Below are positions 1 to 6,557 of a stretch of DNA of 8,318 bases, one piece after another. A model generated the notes under the pieces. That model saw only the letters and a program-made list of their open reading frames with translations. It was not told where the DNA came from and made no database searches. The translations under genes were made by a program, and so were the position numbers. The DNA is taken from the NCBI GenBank assembly GCA_022572905.1, contig JACZUZ010000058.1:1-8318 (forward strand), read 5' to 3'. Position 1 is the first letter of the stretch. Every line of letters starts with the position of its first letter. This DNA is from Candidatus Zixiibacteriota bacterium. GTDB lineage: Bacteria; Zixibacteria; MSB-5A5; GN15; JACZUZ01.

Positions 1-1513
1 TTACGAATTCACGTTGATAATTCATGAAATTGTGGAAGGACCCGTCGTCTCTTTGGGAATACATTATATAGGACAAATAGACAGCCGCAAGCTCAAAACT
101 CTCCTCGTCCGCTGTAATTCTGAAATTTCGTATGGCCATTATCAATGCACGGGAATTGTCGTCGAGGCAATACCCCTCCTTACGGTTCGGAATAATGCCT
201 GTGGCATGCTGCAGCATACCCGTCTGGTCCGTCAAGCGTCGAATATGCCTCAAGGAAATCTGGGGTAACTCGATGGGGACGATAATTTTTTTCGGAGAGG
301 GTTTTCGTCGCCGATCTTCCAAAAGAACGTCTTGGAACAATTCTAGGTATTGCCTGCCTACGTAGGGCCAGACCATTTGGCGTCCTTGTTGAAGGGCCTT
401 CTGGCGAATGGACATCAGTTGTTCCGGATTCTCCAACATATCCATTAGCAATATTTCCAGCCTCTTGGAATCGCCGAAGGGAAATAGAACTCCCTCTCCA
501 TTGGAGAGCAAGTCCTCTGCGTACCAGTACGGCGTCGAAAGCACGGGAATTCCCGAACCGGAAGCATAGGCCAGAGAACCGCTCACGATTTGCGCCCTAT
601 TCATGTAAGGGGTTATGTAAATGTCGGTCGCCTGCAGGTATTCTGTCAGCTGCTTCAGGGAAACGAATTGATCGTGGAAGAAGACATGCTGCTCCAGCTG
701 CAATTCTCGTACCATCCGTCGCAGGGAAATCCGATAACTTTCACCTTCATTCTTTTTAACGATGGGATGGGTGACTCCCAGAATCACGTAGGCTAAGTCG
801 GGAAAACGATTGACTACTTTCGGGAGAGCGTTTAGAACTGTTTCAATGCCCTTATTTGCACTCAAGAGGCCAAAGGTCAGGAGGATCGTCTTCTCTGAGA
901 GGTTAAGTCTGGACTTGAAGTGATGGGGATTCCCCGGCGGAAATTCCGGAATTCCATGATGGATCATGGCAATGTTTTGTTTGGGAATCTCGTAATTCTT
1001 GTGTAAAAAAGTCTTTGCTCGTAAACTCATCACTACGAACCTTGAAACGATCGGGTTCATCATTGTGATTACATCCCTTTGCCCTGAAGACGGTTTCTCT
1101 AGAACTGTGTGAAGGGTTACTACGGTCGGCACCTCGACATTGGACATAAAATCCAGAATGAAATTGCCATCTTCTCCTCCAAAGATGCCGAATTCGTGTT
1201 GGATGCAAATCAGCTTGCTGTTTTTGCGGTTGACAAACTCAGCCGCCCTTTCATAGTCCTGACGAGCCGATTGATTTATCGTCCACTCGACCGTATCGGG
1301 GTAATCGTACCCCTCGGGTCGGTTATTCATGGCGATGACGGTCATTCTAACGGTGCCGGCATAGCATTGATATACCGCGTTCCGGAGGTCGGTTGTAAAG
1401 GTCGCAATCCCGCATTGTCTGGGCAGGTGATTCCCGACAAACGTAATTTCCTCGCCGTGTAGATTGGCGGACTGCTTTACGGGCGAGGCGACAGTAGAGG
1501 TTGTGTCCTGCAT
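1..1513 (-). CDS. GT-B glycosyltransferase with C-terminal helical domain, 3' part cut by window edge
   Basis: The reading frame is open for 504 codons from the ATG at 1513 to the left edge with no stop, so the C-terminus is missing. It should transfer a sugar from an activated donor in the cytoplasm, probably for an exopolysaccharide or glycan. The N-terminal Rossmann half opens with VGNHLPRQCGIATFTTDL (26-43), whose GIATF is the glycine loop. The family 4-like signs are HHG (186-188), GLLSANKG (215-222) and SGSLAYASGSGIPVLSTPYW (311-330), which stands where many GT4 enzymes have the EX7E motif. After a linker near 400-415 comes LRHIRRLTDQTGMLQHATG (421-439) and CLDDNSRAL (449-457), the start of an all-helical second domain known from two-domain glycosyltransferases often found near GH130 mannoside phosphorylases. 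A TAG lies in frame four codons upstream, so ATG 1513 is the first usable start, and the conserved block at residue 26 excludes later Mets. No Shine-Dalgarno is visible. Donor and acceptor are unknown. Confidence 0.85.
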   Translation of the reverse strand, partial: MQDTTSTVASPVKQSANLHGEEITFVGNHLPRQCGIATFTTDLRNAVYQCYAGTVRMTVIAMNNRPEGYDYPDTVEWTINQSARQDYERAAEFVNRKNSKLICIQHEFGIFGGEDGNFILDFMSNVEVPTVVTLHTVLEKPSSGQRDVITMMNPIVSRFVVMSLRAKTFLHKNYEIPKQNIAMIHHGIPEFPPGNPHHFKSRLNLSEKTILLTFGLLSANKGIETVLNALPKVVNRFPDLAYVILGVTHPIVKKNEGESYRISLRRMVRELQLEQHVFFHDQFVSLKQLTEYLQATDIYITPYMNRAQIVSGSLAYASGSGIPVLSTPYWYAEDLLSNGEGVLFPFGDSKRLEILLMDMLENPEQLMSIRQKALQQGRQMVWPYVGRQYLELFQDVLLEDRRRKPSPKKIIVPIELPQISLRHIRRLTDQTGMLQHATGIIPNRKEGYCLDDNSRALIMAIRNFRITADEESFELAAVYLSYIMYSQRDDGSFHNFMNYQREFV

Positions 1514-1519
1514 GGTGTT

Positions 1520-1548
1520 ATGCTATCGGCACGGCACCCCCAAGTCAA
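1520..1548 (-). promoter_or_regulatory. Sigma70-type promoter of the glycosyltransferase
   Basis: On the minus strand a -35 box TTGACT (1543-1548; 5 of 6 consensus) and a -10 box TAGCAT (1520-1525; 4 of 6) are separated by exactly 17 bases. Only six bases lie between the -10 box and the ATG, so transcription would start at or next to the start codon, giving a leaderless or nearly leaderless message. This agrees with the lack of a ribosome binding site. It is a motif match only. Confidence 0.5.
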
Positions 1549-1656
1549 CAATCAAATCGGGATTCCTCATATGGCCCCTTGCCCTGAGCGCAGGCGACTT
1601 CCTTAAAACCTGCCCCCCAAATTCTGCTCCAGTTTTGAAGTTATTATCTAAGTTGA

Positions 1657-1700
1657 TGGACTTGCCCCCATCTTTGGTCCAGTTTGAATGAGAGTTTTGC
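1657..1700. repeat. Left terminal inverted repeat of the IS
   Basis: It begins TGGACTTGCCCCC and contains TGGTCCAGTTTG then ATGAGAGTTTT. It pairs with 2853-2896 on the opposite strand. The inner 24 bases match at 21 positions and the outer 18 need a gap. The outer limit was set by the TGG and C-run shared by both ends. Confidence 0.65.
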
Positions 1701-1712
1701 GGTGGTTTCGTT

Positions 1713-2528
1713 TCAAGCGACTTGTGCCTCCCGGGCTCTGGAATTGGCAATGAACTCCGCCGGAGATTGATATCCCAGTGAACTGTGGGGTCGTTGATGG
1801 TTGTAATCCTCTCGCCAAGCTTCGATTTTGTGTTGTGCGTCCTCCAGTGACATGAACCAATGCTGATTCAAACACTCTTGTCTGAATCGGGAGTTAAACG
1901 ACTCAACCAACGCGTTATCAGTCGGTTTGCCCGGACGACTGAAGTCCAGTTGCACGTGATTCCAGTACGCCCAGCGGTCAAGATCTTTGGAGATAAACTC
2001 CGGACCATTACCGACCTGAATCCTCTCCGGGAATCCATGTTCCTTGCTGATACGCTCCAACTCGGCTACCACTTCAATCCCGCGGATACGCTGGCCTGCG
2101 GCTAACGCCAGACTCTCACGTGTGTGATTGTCCAATATCACCAACACCCGCACTCGACGACCATCATACAACTGATCCGACACAAAATCCATACTCCAGC
2201 ATTCATTCTTCGCCTTGGCCGTTGGCCTGATCTCCCGCTTCTGGCAGGACACCCGGCGCCGCGGAGGCTTCTTTCTCAGACTCAAACATTCTTCACCATA
2301 CAGCCGATACACCCGCTTGTGATTGACCTGCCAGCCCTCTCGACGCAACAGAATGTACAGTCGACGATACCCATATCCAACCCGGCTTGCGGCTAACTCC
2401 TTCAAGCGCATACGTAACGCTACTTGAGGATCAGCCACGCTCTGATACCGGTGCGTTGATCGCGGCCACTTCATCGCGATACAGGCCCGCCGTTCACTTC
2501 TCTGGTATGCTTCTGACATTTCATTCAC
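1713..2528 (-). pseudogene. IS3-family OrfB transposase (rve/DDE domain), catalytically broken
   Basis: This is the 271-residue integrase-core part of an IS3-family transposase, which would cut and join IS ends. An N-terminal HTH_21-like region (VGYGYRRLYILLRREGW, 50-66) precedes the core. The first catalytic Asp is D114 in WSMDFVSD and the Glu is E209 in NALVESF. The motif normally read as V-D-NGPEF is VGNGPEF here: codon 173 is GGT (2010-2012) where Asp is expected, so the DDE triad is D-G-E. The C-terminal YNHQRPHSSLGYQSP signature (242-256) is intact. The first available start is GTG 2528. Reading upstream in the same frame gives the family-like ALRPAVR, then TGA (2535-2537), then ELV, so the stop sits where an Arg codon (CGA) is likely ancestral. 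The OrfAB fusion would end there. Both changes fit single transitions. Confidence 0.85.
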
Positions 2529-2551
2529 CAGTTCTCAACGCACAGCGGGCC

Positions 2552-2815
2552 TCAGAGCTTTTTTGAGAGAACATCCTGAAGCATTTGTTTATCCAATGTC
2601 AGATCAGCCACCAGTCGCTTTAGTCGGCGGTTCTCGTCCTCCAACTGCTTCAAGTGGCGTATCTCAGAGACACCCATGTCGGCGAACTGTTTCTTCCAGC
2701 GATAGAACGTCGGCTCAGAAACATTCATCTTGCGGCAAATCTCAGTCACCGGCGTACCGGAGGAAGCCTGGCGCAAGGCAAAAGCGATCTGTTGTTCAGT
2801 GAAGCGTTTCTTCAT
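2552..2815 (-). CDS. IS3-family OrfA, DNA-binding helix-turn-helix protein
   Basis: An 87-residue product of the first IS frame. In IS3 elements OrfA binds the terminal repeats and forms the N-terminus of the OrfAB transposase after a -1 frameshift. Residues about 20-44 (GTPVTEICRKMNVSEPTFYRWKKQF) form the HTH_Tnp_1 helix-turn-helix. LKQLEDENRRLKRLVADLTL (54-73) has the leucine-zipper spacing used for OrfA/OrfAB multimers. AAGGAG at 2824-2829 lies 8 bases before the ATG and fixes the start. The frame ends at TGA 2552-2554, just after an A6G run and 23 bases before the GTG of orfB. The gene itself looks complete although its partner is damaged. Confidence 0.9.
   Translation of the reverse strand: MKKRFTEQQIAFALRQASSGTPVTEICRKMNVSEPTFYRWKKQFADMGVSEIRHLKQLEDENRRLKRLVADLTLDKQMLQDVLSKKL
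2558..2564 (-). promoter_or_regulatory. -1 programmed frameshift site A6G of the IS
   Basis: On the minus strand the end of orfA reads TCA AAA AAG CTC TGA. The run AAAAAAG is the usual IS3-family slippery heptamer. A -1 slip after AAG continues as GCT CTG AGG CCC GCT GTG CGT and then meets TGA at 2535-2537, so the signal is intact but the fusion product is not. No downstream stem-loop was confirmed. Confidence 0.65.
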
Positions 2816-2852
2816 AGTCGAATCTCCTTATCCGAATGAGTTAAGGTAAGCA

Positions 2853-2896
2853 AAAAACTCTCATCCGAAATGGACCAGGATCCGGGGAGCAGACCA
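2853..2896. repeat. Right terminal inverted repeat of the IS
   Basis: Read on the minus strand it starts TGGTCTGCTCCCC, then TGGTCCATTTCGG and ATGAGAGTTTT. It lies upstream of orfA and would hold the transposase binding sites and probably part of its promoter. It differs more from the left end than is usual for an active copy. Confidence 0.65.
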
Positions 2897-3012
2897 CCGA
2901 AAACTCAATCGAAAAGCTCTGTGTATTGTAACGTCAACTCTGCGAGTGCGACTACAGGGGCAGAAGCATCCGGAGTGTGGGGCGCCCGGCGGGAAAGTAT
3001 GCCTTAGATCAT

Positions 3013-4743
3013 TCAGACTTCAGCTGATAGGCAGGTCAGTTGGGAACGTATCTCTCGTCGTAATGAATGCGTCGGGCCAGCGCACCCAAGAAAATTGACC
3101 CTCTTTAATCTCTTGAGCAATACTGAATTAAGGCCGCTGTCGCTTCTCAAAGGTGGAAGGTGAGCTTGAAAGTTCTGAGTTCCGCACGGTTCAGGGAGCT
3201 TTATAGTACGACTAGGCAAATTCACTATCACATCAAACGGTTTATTGTATGTCGCTGTTACGGTTACGCCGTCGAACACGAAGTTCGAGGCCACTACTCG
3301 GAGCAGTTGGGCTTTCATTTCGGGTGTAATCACTAAATAGAGGTCATACAACCGTTTACAGAGTTCGAGGATTTTCTGGCCTTTTTCAAGGAAGTCGTTC
3401 TTTGAAGATTCGATTTTTGTGATCTCACCATCAATGTCAAACAACTGCTCTCTATACTGCTTTTCTTTTGTCATAAACACATCTCCATCCAGCTCACCGT
3501 CAAACTTCGCGTCATAAAAATTACTCAGCCGAGTCTCACACTTTGCCTTTCGCAGTCGTAACCCTTTCAGCTTGCCCTGTTGGAATTTATGAGTATCGTA
3601 TTGCGCCGTTTCTAGTACACTTGTCATCCATTCAGTGAGGTCGTCACTTATTTGTATCGGTCGAACAATTTCATCAAGGCCGTCGATGAGCATCTGCTCA
3701 TTTAGATATTTTCTAGAGTGAAACTCCTTGCCTTTAGAAAAAGTACAATGGTAATAGATATACTCACGGATACTGCCATTCCTAACGATCTTTCTAGCTC
3801 TCTCGCCGATCACTTTACATCCACAAATCTTACAGCGCATCAGGTTATTGAAGCTAAAGTTAAGATTTCTTGGTTTGCTATAGTTCCCATTACCTGACAA
3901 TACTATTTGAACTTGATCAAAGAGAGACTTCGTGATAATAGGTTCATGATTACCTTTATAGAGGGTGCCGTCCCAACGAAATGCTCCGTAATGTACAGGA
4001 TTTCGAAGAATATGCTGCAATGTAGATTTGTATAGTTTCGTTCCGTTGTTAGATCGGAATCCCTCATCGTTCAATTTGTCAGCTAGAGTACTAAGTGAAT
4101 GGCCTCGACTCGCCATCAATTCGAATGCCCTCTTGACGAATAAAGATTTCTCAGGATCAATTTCAATCCACTTGTTTTTCTTGTTACCGGTGTTAATGTA
4201 GCCAAAGGGCGCCGGTCCAGGATATCCGCCTTGTTCAGCTTTCTCTTTCATACCTATTTTAGCTTTACGAGAAGTATCGTCTGATCCTTTCCCACTGATA
4301 GACACTTCAATAGAGAGGAGCAAAAAATCTTCGAACGACGAGTTTGAATTATAGACTTTGCCTGAACATGTAAAATGTACGGTCTTGTTATAGGCTTTAG
4401 TCAATGAAAATATCTTCATTTTATCGATTTCGTTTCTGGTCATTCTATCTGGAGAATCAAAAATAATGTGTTTTACGCTTGGCTCTGACACTACGTACGC
4501 GAGCATCTCTCCAAAACCGTCCCTCTTACTCTCACTAAGAGAACTAAAGTCTGACCAGTCGCTATTCGACCTCCAAGCTGACTCTGCCTGGTTCCAAAGT
4601 TTTACAATTTCAAGGCCATTTTTTGCGGCATACTCTTTACCCTTCTTCTCTTGGGCGTCAAGCGAGAACCCTTTCTCTTCTTGCGGCTTGCTTGATACTC
4701 TTACGTAGAGTACGGCTTTTTCTTTTTTCTGTTTATTGGTCAT
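3013..4743 (-). CDS. Large serine recombinase (resolvase/invertase N-terminal domain, recombinase and zinc-ribbon domains)
   Basis: A 576-residue site-specific recombinase expected to make double-strand exchanges between att sites through a phosphoserine link. YVRVSS (13-18) gives the catalytic Ser17 with Arg15. DSPDRMTRN (96-104) holds the active-site arginines R100 and R103. YPGPAPFGY (174-182) begins the Recombinase domain (PF07508 type), followed by a helical region with YKSTLQHILRNPVHYGAF (238-255). A zinc-ribbon-like CKICGC (304-309) pairs with YYHC (330-333), but the usual last Cys is not seen and H342 may replace it. Residues about 385-465 are charged and helical, as in the coiled-coil insert of this family. 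The part after YNKPFDVIV (499-507) is an unfamiliar basic tail of about 65 residues. AGGAGG lies 7 bases before the ATG, a strong start. It is the last gene of the apparent operon, 62 bases after the 378-residue gene. Integrase, excisionase-independent transposase or invertase are all possible roles. Confidence 0.9.
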   Translation of the reverse strand: MTNKQKKEKAVLYVRVSSKPQEEKGFSLDAQEKKGKEYAAKNGLEIVKLWNQAESAWRSNSDWSDFSSLSESKRDGFGEMLAYVVSEPSVKHIIFDSPDRMTRNEIDKMKIFSLTKAYNKTVHFTCSGKVYNSNSSFEDFLLLSIEVSISGKGSDDTSRKAKIGMKEKAEQGGYPGPAPFGYINTGNKKNKWIEIDPEKSLFVKRAFELMASRGHSLSTLADKLNDEGFRSNNGTKLYKSTLQHILRNPVHYGAFRWDGTLYKGNHEPIITKSLFDQVQIVLSGNGNYSKPRNLNFSFNNLMRCKICGCKVIGERARKIVRNGSIREYIYYHCTFSKGKEFHSRKYLNEQMLIDGLDEIVRPIQISDDLTEWMTSVLETAQYDTHKFQQGKLKGLRLRKAKCETRLSNFYDAKFDGELDGDVFMTKEKQYREQLFDIDGEITKIESSKNDFLEKGQKILELCKRLYDLYLVITPEMKAQLLRVVASNFVFDGVTVTATYNKPFDVIVNLPSRTIKLPEPCGTQNFQAHLPPLRSDSGLNSVLLKRLKRVNFLGCAGPTHSLRREIRSQLTCLSAEV

Positions 4744-4750
4744 ACAATAT

Positions 4751-4756
4751 CCTCCT
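4751..4756 (-). promoter_or_regulatory. Consensus Shine-Dalgarno of the serine recombinase
   Basis: AGGAGG on the minus strand, 7 bases from ATG 4743. It is the strongest ribosome binding site in the window. The upstream neighbour has only a weak one, so the recombinase may be translated better than the gene before it on the same message. Confidence 0.75.
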
Positions 4757-4805
4757 ACTACGTATTTCGATAATCAGCCGCCCTTTCCTTGAACTGTCAA
4801 CTGAA

Positions 4806-5942
4806 TTACTTAGTCAATACTGAAAACAATTCCTTGAGGTCATCTTTATGTTTCTCACTAATACGATACTTACCGCGTCTGGGATTTGTACGAATTCCTT
4901 TTCTTACGAGCTTTCTCAAAAGATACTCTCTGGTCGGATCAGTACTTATGCTACCATTGACGGTGAGCATCGAAGAGAATCTGTACAAGTCCTCGACACT
5001 CTTGAAGGCTTTGACATACTCAAAGACGAAAGACAAATTACCTTCCAATGTCGAATCCTCATCAATGGAGTTTGAGATATCTTGAAATGTGGAAGCTGAA
5101 AATTCAGCTAGCCGAATCACCTTCTCACGCACACTTCTTATCGATAAATCCTTGATGACTCTGCTCTTTAGAATGTCGGAAATTTTATCGGATTGGAGTT
5201 CAGTTTCCCAGCGAACAGTTTGTGTTTCTTTGGAATAGACCTTGTGAGTTTCGTTTACATGCGGAATGCCAGAGAGAGAAAGAGAATCTCGGTTTCTACT
5301 CCTCTTTGTATTTGGCGTAGGATAATTTCGTGAATGAGTCTCGTTGTAAAAGCCGTCAAAAACGGGCTTTAGTGCTTCTACAAACTTCAATGCATTCTTT
5401 TCTTCTGTGCTCCAGTACAATTCCACGAACTTGAATGAAATTTGAGGATGTCCGATGACAATATTACTTCTGTCATCAATTTGCGCTTGAGACTGAATTG
5501 ACCTAATAATTTCTTGTATCTGTTCAATCATGCAATGTATTGTGGAATCTCGCAGATGATGCTTGGAATATGTTCGTGCTATTCGTGCAGGTATAAAATT
5601 CACCTTCTTATCAAGAGATTTCTCAAACCTTACACCATACTTCTTTTCTAACTGCTTCCTAAATATTCTTGTCGGGTTAAATTGCACGGTAAAGTTTAAG
5701 TCAGCTGATTGTGAGTTTTTCCAGTATCTAAAGCGACCACTACCGATCAATCCTAATCGACTTCTAAATACCATTTTCCGAGAATAAACACCCTTCCCTG
5801 ACCTGCGTAAGGGATACTCTTCTAACCTCTTTGCGATTGCCTTGAATGTTTTGAGAGACAACTCTTCAAATTTCCAATCATAGAAATTCAGACATACCCT
5901 ATCAAGCATGACAAATCTGGGATCAAATAATGGCGACGACAT
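4806..5942 (-). CDS. Unknown 378-residue protein, possibly replication-initiator-like, with C-terminal winged-helix-like end
   Basis: I do not recognise this protein with certainty. It is basic, with no signal peptide or membrane segment. The pattern VMLDRVCLNFYDW near the N-terminus (11-23), a beta-rich stretch SADLNFTVQFNPTRIF (79-94), VELYWSTEE (173-181) and HKVYSKETQTVRWETEL (233-249) recalls the order of elements in phage/plasmid replication proteins of the gene II/X or Rep_trans type, where a K-x-Y-x-K and an R-x-E element occur. This is a faint likeness, not an assignment, and no clear HUH motif was found. Residues about 339-362 (EYLLRKLVRKGIRTNPRRGKYRIS) look like a winged-helix recognition helix and wing. 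ATG 5942 has at best GAAAG upstream. ATG 5909 (residue 12) is an alternative start with no better site. It lies between the 60-residue gene (72-base gap) and the recombinase, same strand, so DNA replication, excision control or att-site recognition are plausible roles. Confidence 0.8.
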   Translation of the reverse strand: MSSPLFDPRFVMLDRVCLNFYDWKFEELSLKTFKAIAKRLEEYPLRRSGKGVYSRKMVFRSRLGLIGSGRFRYWKNSQSADLNFTVQFNPTRIFRKQLEKKYGVRFEKSLDKKVNFIPARIARTYSKHHLRDSTIHCMIEQIQEIIRSIQSQAQIDDRSNIVIGHPQISFKFVELYWSTEEKNALKFVEALKPVFDGFYNETHSRNYPTPNTKRSRNRDSLSLSGIPHVNETHKVYSKETQTVRWETELQSDKISDILKSRVIKDLSIRSVREKVIRLAEFSASTFQDISNSIDEDSTLEGNLSFVFEYVKAFKSVEDLYRFSSMLTVNGSISTDPTREYLLRKLVRKGIRTNPRRGKYRISEKHKDDLKELFSVLTK

Positions 5943-6014
5943 CAGTACTTTCGAAGTAACAGTAAAATATTCAGGTTTATTTGTACTATAGTTATTAGGG
6001 AGCTTGAGCCTTGC

Positions 6015-6197
6015 TTATTCATTTTGAGTAAGTTCCGGAAGATGACCAGAACCCTCCCAATCGAGTAATAGTTCGAATAATCTCGTGAAACCTCGAATGA
6101 TCTCTTTCGCTTCATCTACTCCTAACTCATCTTCCCTACCCTTCGACCACAGCTCTTGCGTTGCAGTGACCAATCTTTCTTCGGGAAGACTTGCCAT
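6015..6197 (-). CDS. Small acidic protein, first gene of the recombinase operon
   Basis: A 60-residue protein with 11 Glu and 3 Asp against 6 basic residues, predicted to be one or two helices (about residues 7-22 and 28-47, with LFELLLDW at 40-47). There is no Cys, signal or membrane segment, and I do not recognise a family. AGGA lies 8 bases before ATG 6197, within AAAGGACTTGAAGT, which supports real translation. It is first in an apparent operon with the Rep-like protein and the recombinase. Its size, charge and position would suit a partner or regulator protein of the element, but no function is shown. The spacing to the next gene and the weak start there leave open separate expression. 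Confidence 0.65.
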   Translation of the reverse strand: MASLPEERLVTATQELWSKGREDELGVDEAKEIIRGFTRLFELLLDWEGSGHLPELTQNE

Positions 6198-6285
6198 ACT
6201 TCAAGTCCTTTGCTTGAACCAATATCGCTTTAAGTGCTTGTATAACATCATCGTACTCTTGTTTGACGCTCTAATCGCGCACTCT

Positions 6286-6291
6286 ATTATA
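6286..6291 (-). promoter_or_regulatory. Perfect -10 box TATAAT of the recombinase operon
   Basis: Read on the minus strand the sequence is TATAAT, a full consensus match, 88 bases upstream of ATG 6197. No consensus -35 is present at 16-18 bases: the hexamers there are CTGGAA, ACTGGA and AACTGG, which fall inside an inverted repeat. Such a promoter would depend on an activator or be controlled by a protein bound at the repeat. Confidence 0.45.
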
Positions 6292-6307
6292 CATAAAGAC
6301 CCAGAAA

Positions 6308-6323
6308 TTCCAGTTAGCTGGAA
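6308..6323. repeat. Inverted repeat TTCCAG-N4-CTGGAA, operator candidate
   Basis: Perfect 6-base arms TTCCAG (6308-6313) and CTGGAA (6318-6323) around TTAG. Its position covers the -35 region of the TATAAT promoter at 6286-6291, a usual place for a repressor or activator dimer. Which protein binds is unknown; the winged-helix-like end of the 378-residue protein is one candidate. Confidence 0.4.
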
Positions 6324-6498
6324 AATCCCTCTAACTAATTGAAAAGGAATGAATTACGGAGAATCGTCCTTCTTAGGGTCTTGCAGAGGGAAATTGGTCG
6401 GCTTTTTTTTTAGCTAAGCCTATCTTGGAAATCGCGAGCCATCAAGCTCGGATGCAAGTGGAGCTTAATCGAATCAATTCAGCCTGCCTCCGATTGCT

Positions 6499-6529
6499 AA
6501 TGAGAGAACTTGTACATTCATTTCTCATT
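6499..6529. repeat. Inverted repeat AATGAGA-N17-TCTCATT
   Basis: Perfect 7-base arms at 6499-6505 and 6523-6529, with the palindrome TGTACA inside the loop region. The right arm touches the -35 candidate TTGACT at 6528-6533, so it could be an operator of the methyltransferase promoter, although repeats of this size also occur by chance in AT-rich DNA. Confidence 0.35.
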
Positions 6530-6557
6530 GACTACATGAATACTCGCGAAGTAGACT
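6528..6557 (+). promoter_or_regulatory. Promoter candidate of the DNA methyltransferase
   Basis: TTGACT (6528-6533, 5 of 6) and TAGACT (6552-6557, 4 of 6) are 18 bases apart and would give a leader of about 60 bases before ATG 6627. The leader contains two TGATCA-like sites (6584-6590 region and 6608-6613 region) which might be regulatory or methylation targets. It is a motif match only. Confidence 0.35.

Larger units (their letters stand above)
1657..2896 (-). mobile_element. IS3-family (IS407-like) insertion sequence, apparently inactive copy
   Basis: About 1240 bp, a usual length for the family, holding orfA and orfB in the standard overlapping arrangement, both on the minus strand. The ends are imperfect inverted repeats: the 24-base core at 1675-1698 matches the reverse complement of the right end at 21 of 24 positions and shares TGGTCCA and ATGAGAGTTTT. 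Outer segments (TGGACTTGCCCCC on the left, TGGTCTGCTCCCC on the right) align less well, so the exact ends are uncertain by a few bases. The flanks TTGA (1653-1656) and CCGA (2897-2900) are not identical, so no clean target duplication is seen. Two coding lesions in orfB suggest the copy can no longer transpose by itself. Confidence 0.85.

Noticed and set aside
903..1208. A 101-codon minus-strand frame with a start codon inside the glycosyltransferase region
   Set aside because: It overlaps the glycosyltransferase gene in another frame on the same strand. Only the 504-codon frame gives recognisable protein, so this is a shadow and not evidence of a frameshift.
1239..1252. A 14-base direct repeat TCAGCCGCCCTTTC shared by 1239-1252 and about 4774-4787, considered as a recombination site
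   Set aside because: One copy is inside the glycosyltransferase coding sequence and the other lies before the recombinase gene, not at an element end. A 14-base match is not very improbable in 8.3 kb.
2897..3012. Short gap between the IS and the recombinase considered as a gene remnant or att site
   Set aside because: No coding frame with family-like sequence was seen, and no repeat that could serve as an att core could be identified without the other end of the element.
6395..6420. T9 run with GGCTT/AAGCC arms, considered as an intrinsic terminator
   Set aside because: The T run is in the loop, not after a GC-rich stem, and no gene on either strand ends just before it.
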